Shown here: positions 58,301 to 64,000 of the stretch, piece by piece | Numbering within the stretch: position 1 is the first letter of the stretch | How the letters are laid out: each line of letters begins with the position of its first letter | Source of the DNA: Azolla caroliniana | Lineage: Eukaryota; Polypodiophyta | Direction of reading: 5' to 3' | Length of the DNA stretch: 64,000 nucleotides | Assembly (NCBI GenBank): GCA_043228905.1 | Contig: JBHGNT010000003.1 | Span: 25,048,001 to 25,112,000, forward strand | Notes under the pieces: model-generated | What the model saw: the letters and a program-made list of their open reading frames with translations, nothing else | Databases searched by the model: none | Told to the model about the DNA's origin: nothing | Program-made: the position numbers and the translations under genes

Positions 58301-58841
58301 CAATGCTATCAAAGTTTTTGGGGTGTATAGGCTGTCTTTTGGGAAAAGATGGGAAAAGAAAATGAAAAGGATTTAATGTCGTTAACCTACTAGTTTTACA
58401 TACCATATGGTAAGGATATATACAAAAGAAAAAATTGGTTTAAATATAGAGCTCCATTTTTCATTACCTGGTACGTTTTTTGTGAATGTCAGAGTTTCCA
58501 GCAATTGAATAAGCTTTTAGATGCATATCCAAGTTTCTAGAGTTTTTATCAACATGATAAACTAATTTGAAGATGGAAACATGTCCCTTAGTCCAAATGA
58601 AACATTAAACTGAGAATTGGGGGTAATAATTCTTTATGACAATGCCTAAGCTAGTCTCACCTAGTCTTTATTACTGTATGTTATATATTTGTAGTGCCTG
58701 TGGGGGTACACAAGTACTTTCGAGACACTAAGCTGAAGCCTTTTCTTGCTGCTCAGGATCTTGTTCTTATGTAGCGTGAAAGAAAGATCACGCCCTGTGC
58801 TTTCTGGGGTGGTTTCTTTGCACCCGTCTGCAACTTTGTAG
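49311..58841 (+). CDS. ECH2: Enoyl-CoA hydratase 2, peroxisomal (eleven exons, 312 aa)
   Basis: Exons: 49311-49361, 50235-50257, 55203-55308, 55395-55465, 55733-55805, 56130-56169, 56265-56337, 56831-56996, 57087-57157, 57972-58151 and 58757-58841. All are GT-AG and in phase, giving 312 residues (Arabidopsis ECH2 is about 309 from memory). The enzyme interconverts (R)-3-hydroxyacyl-CoA and trans-2-enoyl-CoA in peroxisomes, needed to degrade fatty acids with double bonds at even positions and implicated in indole-butyric acid use. Two hot-dog folds are expected. The N-terminal half has DVTLYALGVGACGKDP (26-41) and LLHGEQYLEIYKTLP (90-104); the linker has LFLRGAGGFS. The C-terminal MaoC half has LSGDYNPIHSDPEVA, with Asp210 and His215 matching the catalytic pair of human MFE-2 hydratase, and PRPILHGLCTLGFA. 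The protein ends ATL, a weak peroxisome signal compared with SSL in Arabidopsis. Exon 2 is only 23 bases. Confidence 0.93.
49540..49619. repeat. Duplicated AT-rich block in hydratase intron 1
   Basis: TTATTCTCTCAATATATATA followed by TAATTACAAGTTTATTCTTT is duplicated at about 49521 and 49580; the second copy ends in (AT)n to 49618. Confidence 0.7.
50505..51045. repeat. Retroelement-like direct repeat, left copy, in hydratase intron 2
   Basis: It starts GAGGTCAAAATGGCCTATAAG and shares with 54718-55187 the phrases TTTGAAAGAT, GGGAAGCAC, ACAAGGGTTGTGAG/ACAAGGGTGATGGG, TTGACTGACTTGTAG-type sequence and TCTCTTGAGTTCTAGA, in the same order. The copies are substantially diverged. They could be old LTRs of one element or two copies of an unrelated repeat; no TG..CA ends or target duplication are clear. 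Confidence 0.65.
53127..53567 (-). mobile_element. LTR-like segment on the minus strand in hydratase intron 2
   Basis: Read on the minus strand it begins TGTTGGAGGGTGTCAGCTCC (53567 downward), has CT-rich U3-like sequence, then TATAAATA (53332-53325) and a T-rich part with GCTGTGTCTCTACTCTTTGC. A likely end is TTAACA (left edge uncertain). The right flank is AAGAA; I could not find the matching target duplication on the left. This is probably a solo or truncated LTR, unrelated in sequence to the one at 21786. Confidence 0.45.
54077..54720 (-). pseudogene. Non-LTR reverse-transcriptase fragment in hydratase intron 2
   Basis: The minus strand encodes, across interrupted frames, HILLYVNYIILVSESHALHN, close to the LLYADDIVLxSES block of LINE-type reverse transcriptases with the two Asp replaced (VN for DD). 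Further on are EMVESIVYLG and CYQAHFQEPHTKIWLF, which fit the thumb region of the same type. A local triplication of GGGCATTGAGATGATGTTGTA lies within (about 54574-54632). Stops and the altered active site show that it is dead. Confidence 0.5.
54718..55187. repeat. Retroelement-like direct repeat, right copy, in hydratase intron 2
   Basis: Partner of 50505-51045. It ends in TCTCTTGAATTCTAGAGAGA, only about 15 bp before the acceptor of exon 3 (AG at 55201-55202), so the element supplies or abuts the splice-acceptor tract. Confidence 0.65.
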
Positions 58842-61055
58842 TTGGAGATCAGTGGAGTCTGAACTAAAACAATGTCAGTGTTGGCTGATCTGTAAAAATA
58901 ACTGAAAAAAGAAAGAATGATGCTTCATTAAGGAGAATTTGTCCCAGAAAGTTACAAATGGCACTAATTTTTAATAATTGTCTGAAATGCAAGATATATA
59001 TTATTTGAAAAAAGTGCAAAGATATCTTGTGTTATTTAGGCGCAGAATTTATCTTGTGAACGATACCCAATCCCACTCCTTCACTTACATAACGAGTTGG
59101 TTGGTATTTTCCAATATTTTACTGTAAATTTAATCATTTGGTTGATATCATGACTCAATCTTTCTGGTGTCAAATGTTCGTGATCACAGTTGGAGTGTGA
59201 ATGTCTAGTATACTTTTTAATATACCCCAATGACTCTTGATTGGTCTAATTTTATTATGTCTAATTTGTGTTTGTTGGCAAATATAAGGTACTATTGAAG
59301 AGCTCTAGTGTAACTCGACTACAAATTTTTAACTAGAGGATTCTGAGATCAGATCTGAATTCAAGGCAACACATTCACTAATAGCATGTATAGATATTTT
59401 GTGGTAGGTAGAATTCAGTATGAGCCAAATGATAAAATGCATATATTACATTAATGTCAGTTCCTATGTATCTATGAGTAGCATTTATTTGGGCACACGA
59501 AACAGCATTTTGCAAAAGATTCCCTGCTATAGGGATCAATATATAAGCGTCAATGTGAAATGTAGTTTAATAAGGACTAAACATAAGTGACTGCTAATTC
59601 CATTGATCAAAGAACAATGTCAATAATAGTCTGTACAGATGTCCTAACTTTAAAGGCTGTATCCAGCTTAAAGATCATAAATTGTTGATGACATTCCGTT
59701 TAATTGACAGTTTTGATATCTTTAAGATTCAAAACTTGAATGCATAACAGGCAATGATTGCATTCAAAACTACGCCAACAAATGAACTGATTCATATATA
59801 TATACACATTGATCTGTAATTGTAATTTCAAGAAATTTCAGAAAAGCTCACTAAACTTGTATAGTCAAACGAAATGATATATATATATATATACAAGAAA
59901 GTTGAGAAAAGCTCACTAAACTTGTCTATCTCCACAAAATACCAATGTCGCACTATATTAATATCAATCTGAAATTAACTAATATGTTATTAAACTATAT
60001 TAATGCACATTTTAAGTCGAACTGGTTAACTATTCAACTCTTTAACATGCCAATAGTTAACTAGTCCCTTTACAATATACCAACATTACAATCATAAAGT
60101 CATTTTACGCATATGAAACTAAACTATTAAAAAATGCTAATGCAAATGATGAGATTTTATGCATCTGATGCAAAACAGTCTTCAATTACCTTTCGTTGAC
60201 AATTGTAGCATTACTATATACATATCAACTGCCAAATTTAGGGAGCACAAACAAAACTTTGGTTGACAATTGTAGCACGATTATTTATATCTGCAAGCAC
60301 CAAATTTAGAGAACAAGAACAAGAGAGCAATAACATAACACTTAATGCTGGCAGAAATATATTATTAATTCAACAAAAATATACTTCACTCTCGGGGCTT
60401 TGAACTTTCATAATTACTTTGAAAGAAAAGGTTTACTTTGAACACTTCATGCCATTTTTACAAGAATGTTTCAGCAAAATAAAAAAAACATAGAATCACA
60501 ACATTTTGATGGCTATATTACATTATAAAGGAAAATACTCGCGGTAAGTCAACTATCAACTCTAGATAATCTACATCAGAGCTTACACACTAAAAATAAA
60601 TATTATTAGGCCTCATTAGTCCTTGCTCTTCACTATATATACAGCATATGATTCGTCAATAGCATTTTGTTAGTATATATGTTACCAAAAAATACAATTT
60701 AAAAATCATGAAAAACAAACACTTTTATACAAATATATGAAAAAGACATGAGAAGTGCTTTGTACAAAAAAATTGAAAAAGATACAATACCAGTTTAAGA
60801 ATTACAACTCGGAAAAAAATATGGTGGATCATCACCAGAGTCAAAAAAATAAAGATGCCGTTATTATTCTTGCTAATACAAAACTTTCAAGGAGGGTTAT
60901 GATAGGATAAAAGAGAAGCGAAAGCTTTTGGTAAAATGAGGCTCGGGACAAAGAAAATAAGACATTTCATTGAATTAATGAATGCCAAATATAAAGAATG
61001 CTCACCTTTGAGAGAGAAAAAACAAAAGAACCCATTTTTTTACAGATCGAGATTA
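58842..61055. other. Convergent 3' intergenic region
   Basis: AT-rich DNA between the stop codons of the hydratase gene (plus) and the importin gene (minus). It must contain both 3' ends. GAAAAGCTCACTAAACTTGT is repeated near 59842 and 59906, each copy near an (AT)n run. No other gene is seen. Confidence 0.45.
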
Positions 61056-64000
61056 CTAATGTGGTGTGGTACCTTTCTCGGAGAGCTCTTTCTCAAGAGT
61101 TTTTCTCCTCTCTTCTGCATGCTGTGAGAGTCCATGTGCCATAGCTTGATGCTGAAAATCTAAAGAATGTGTCAAGGCTTGGAATCTTGCAGGATCAGCT
61201 GCCGATATACCTACATTCCAAGTTAACAAAAACAAAACTTCATTATTGAGGTCAGTAATTAATTAATTGCCTATTGATTGTTACACGTGACGACTAAGTA
61301 TTACTATTAACTGAGGTCACTTATAACACCCATCCTTTGGAAAAAGACAATTCGGTACTTGAGTTCAATGATGAATCAGTCATCTCATGATTATTATGAA
61401 GGCAGGCTTAGTATATTAACAGAGCAGCCATCTATCCACATGTCATAATTTACCATAATTTACCTTTCATAATATCAGTAAACAGAATGAAAGGGTCCAC
61501 GCTGTCGATGGGTGCATGAAACTCTTCATCGTCTGTAAAATCATCGTCACTGTCGTCATCGTCTTCCCTATGGAATGCACTGGCCTAATGTTTCAGTGTT
61601 AAAAGTTCAATCAATCAGAATGTATATTATTCAAATAATTCTTTGAAATGTATGGAGAAAATATCGCGCTAAGGCATGTGTGTGATACCTGTGCAGCCAA
61701 CTTCCGAAGCTTTTGAGAATCTATTTCATTACCATCCTCATCCTCATCTCCTATTTCTTTGTCCCAGTTATCATCGTCATCAGAGGCTAATCCTTCAAGG
61801 TCCGCATCATCCTCTACCTCATCACTCTTCTTCGCCGACTCTAGAAGAGCAAATTAGTATCTTCAGACACAACAAAGATACCTTCCAATCAAGTGTTTAA
61901 ATGCATCACAAAGACCGGACATTATATACCTTCCAATTGCTCTTTATAGGCAGCAAGCATTTTTAGCAAAGCTTTGAGGACCTGGTCAAGGCCAGATTGC
62001 AGTTCCTGTGGGAGAAGCTCAAATGGCAATGCTAGCAAAGATACGAGGCCCAAAATGCATACCTTTTTGTCATGTTCTCTACATTCAAATTCAAAATTAT
62101 GGCCATCAATATAATAGAAATATTGTAACACAAATCAATGTAAAAGAGGAACAAAGATAGATAAACCTTCGAAAGTGAACAGGCTGACCACTTTTCTTTG
62201 TTTCATACAGAAGGTTAAACCATGCCTGAAAAATCTCTGATGTGACTCCCATTTTCTGAAGGATGTTTAATGCCAGTCCTGTATTGTAATAGAGTGCATT
62301 TGCAACCTACAAACAATTTTAGTCAGACAAGTGAACAAAAGAGGAGCAGAGCATACCACAATCATGTGAGTGAAAGAACAAGGGCTCCACTGCCGAAAAA
62401 CTAAATAAAGGTTGATTCTTTTCGTCCAGCTATGGAAGTACAAGCAACTATTAAAGAAACTAAAGATAGAAGAATTTACAAAGAAATGCATTTCTGTAGA
62501 GGTCATGCCTATGTGATTACATGTCATAATGATGTAGGTAATTGGATACATAGCAATAAACAGTAATGCTACACAGGCAGACTAATACTCAAATACTGAA
62601 GAAAATAATGGATTACTGCTTATAACGAGTGCATTACATTCAAAATGGGCTTAAGAAATATACCACTTCAATCAACAAATCTTTTAAGTAATTTTTCTCT
62701 GTCCTCCGCAGTCTATCGATGGCAATTCTCAGGTAAGGCTCAACCCATTCATCCACCCTACCCTTGCAATTCTGAAGAACGGCCTCAATAAGTTTTGGTG
62801 CAGGTTCTATATCACCATCTTCAAAATTAGGGTCCGCAAAGACCTTTTTGTAAATAAAAAAGGTGAAAATTTTAGGCAAATGATAAACTATATAAGTAAC
62901 AATAGTATATTTCCTTAAATTGAAATAATTACCCGGGATATCATTTTAAACAAGCTCTGCTGATAGTCCGGGTCTTTGCATGAAAGAAAATGTTCAGTGC
63001 TTCTGGATATGTAGTTGTCTAGAGGCACAAGAATATCTGGAGGATAAACCGGTTCTTTAGTCAAGTACACTTTAGGTAGAAAAATGCTAGTATGGTGTTT
63101 TTCAACATGAAACCACCCGCATACAATTTCAAAAACTAAAGTCTTATTAACTGTAAAATCATTACGAAAAGCTGATATAGAGCTTAGAAAGGGTCTCAAA
63201 TACATAGAATATAGAAATTTGCCTTCGCAAGGTGTAAAGAAAATGAGCATAGTTGTTCAACAAGAAACCACAAAAACACGATGCAGAAACTCAAGTCTAT
63301 TTTAACTAACCCCAATTTAGAAGATACTACATAAAAAGGTGATGCATAACACAATTTTTAATGAAAAAATTAGAAGATTAAAGTTAAATAGATGCCCATG
63401 CAGTACGATATTAACAAGGCCTACTTGTATCATTTCTCAATTATAAAGTTTGCATATTAATTCAACCCCTAGAGATAATGACAACTACAATTCTTGACTA
63501 AATTAGTAGCATAATTTATTTACAATTACTATGTCATCCACTCAATATGTTTAGAAATAGAAATGTGAGTTTATTTCCATTGTGAGGGCCACTTTAACAT
63601 TCCATTCATGACATGTTTAGTAGAGTGAATGGTCCTGGGTGTAATGACTTACTTTCAAAAAAATCAATGGCCCAATCATCCAAAGCTGAAACCATAAGTG
63701 GCCACAGGCTCCACATGTTGACCGATATAGTTGGAGAGAAGTAAGTTAAGTATGAAACTATCTCCAAAAGTTCCTCAAAAATATCTGACATATTAACGAG
63801 CCCACATAATTAACGAAACTTCTTAGGAGTGTTAAAAGGACACAAAGATAGACCTACCTTGCCCTTCTGTTGTTAACATGTGCTGCAAGATGGGAAGAAG
63901 AATGGGTTCCACTTGAGGAAAGAGTTCTGGAAGCCGGCTGACTGATTCTAAAATGGTGCTAATTGCTCTTAAGCAACCAACAGCTGCAAGGGCACCAGAG
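61056..64000 (-). CDS. Importin-7/8-like nuclear transport receptor (SAD2-like), C-terminal part
   Basis: Nine exons on the minus strand: 64000-63858 (continues beyond the edge), 63784-63653, 63036-62933, 62843-62664, 62306-62167, 62078-61930, 61840-61689, 61584-61464 and 61210-61056. All are GT-AG and in phase, giving about 424 visible residues. Conserved blocks fit the HEAT-repeat C-terminus of importin-7/8 and plant SAD2: [68 protein letters not shown] and [18 protein letters not shown]. Then come two acidic runs ([20 protein letters not shown] and [16 protein letters not shown]) and the tail [20 protein letters not shown]. The family carries cargo through nuclear pores with Ran-GTP; Arabidopsis SAD2 affects ABA responses, trichome formation and miRNA activity. 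The predicted end ...[10 protein letters not shown] reads through a possible donor (AAAG|GTACCA), so a further 3' exon is possible. Confidence 0.92.

Noticed and set aside
1-64000. tRNA, rRNA or known microRNA genes
   Set aside because: I looked for tRNA B-box phrases and common plant miRNA sequences by eye and found none that I could support; a covariance-model scan would be decisive.

Overview
This window is nuclear DNA of a flowering plant. The seven genes recognised have plant-typical products: a trihelix factor, a bHLH factor with a C-terminal ACT-like domain, siroheme-pathway SUMT, a LEA protein, a RALF peptide precursor, peroxisomal enoyl-CoA hydratase 2 and an importin-7/SAD2-like receptor. 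They are broken by GT-AG introns. Between them lie AT-rich intergenic DNA, many microsatellites and plant transposon remnants. The sequence alone does not fix the species. I rebuilt splice sites by hand from GT/AG signals, reading-frame phase and remembered family conservation. All junctions used keep phase, but no transcript or database was consulted.

Layout from left to right. 1-1312: 5' end of a trihelix gene (minus strand) with a 5'UTR intron, running off the left edge. 3723-4577: a LINE-derived zinc-binding (zf-RVT) fragment. 5419-9167: a four-exon bHLH gene (minus) whose introns hold tandem and degenerate repeats. 9490-16280: gene-poor DNA with a compound GT/GA array, a poly-G tract, a fold-back and a 175-bp duplication. 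16704-20757: seven-exon uroporphyrinogen-III methyltransferase gene (minus), with a CA/CT array beyond its start. 21370-22690: a 109-bp tandem array broken by a complete solo Copia-type LTR with a 5-bp target duplication. 27794-29288: three-exon LEA gene (plus). 35867-37904: RALF gene (minus) with a 1.66-kb intron almost exactly at the pro-peptide cleavage site. 38440-40232: decayed Mutator-like transposase, followed by a perfectly periodic 7 x 52-bp minisatellite. 41460-49300: no recognisable gene. 49311-58841: eleven-exon enoyl-CoA hydratase 2 gene (plus), whose 4.9-kb second intron is packed with retroelement remnants. 61056-64000: 3' part of an importin-7/8 (SAD2-like) gene (minus), convergent with the hydratase gene.

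The genes do not form a pathway or cluster; they are an ordinary plant neighbourhood. The more unusual material is structural: the solo LTR with a two-step U3 amplification and a palindrome around its TATA box, the 52-bp array beside the MULE remnant, the RALF exon-intron design, and the recurrence of degenerate short repeats inside introns of unrelated genes.
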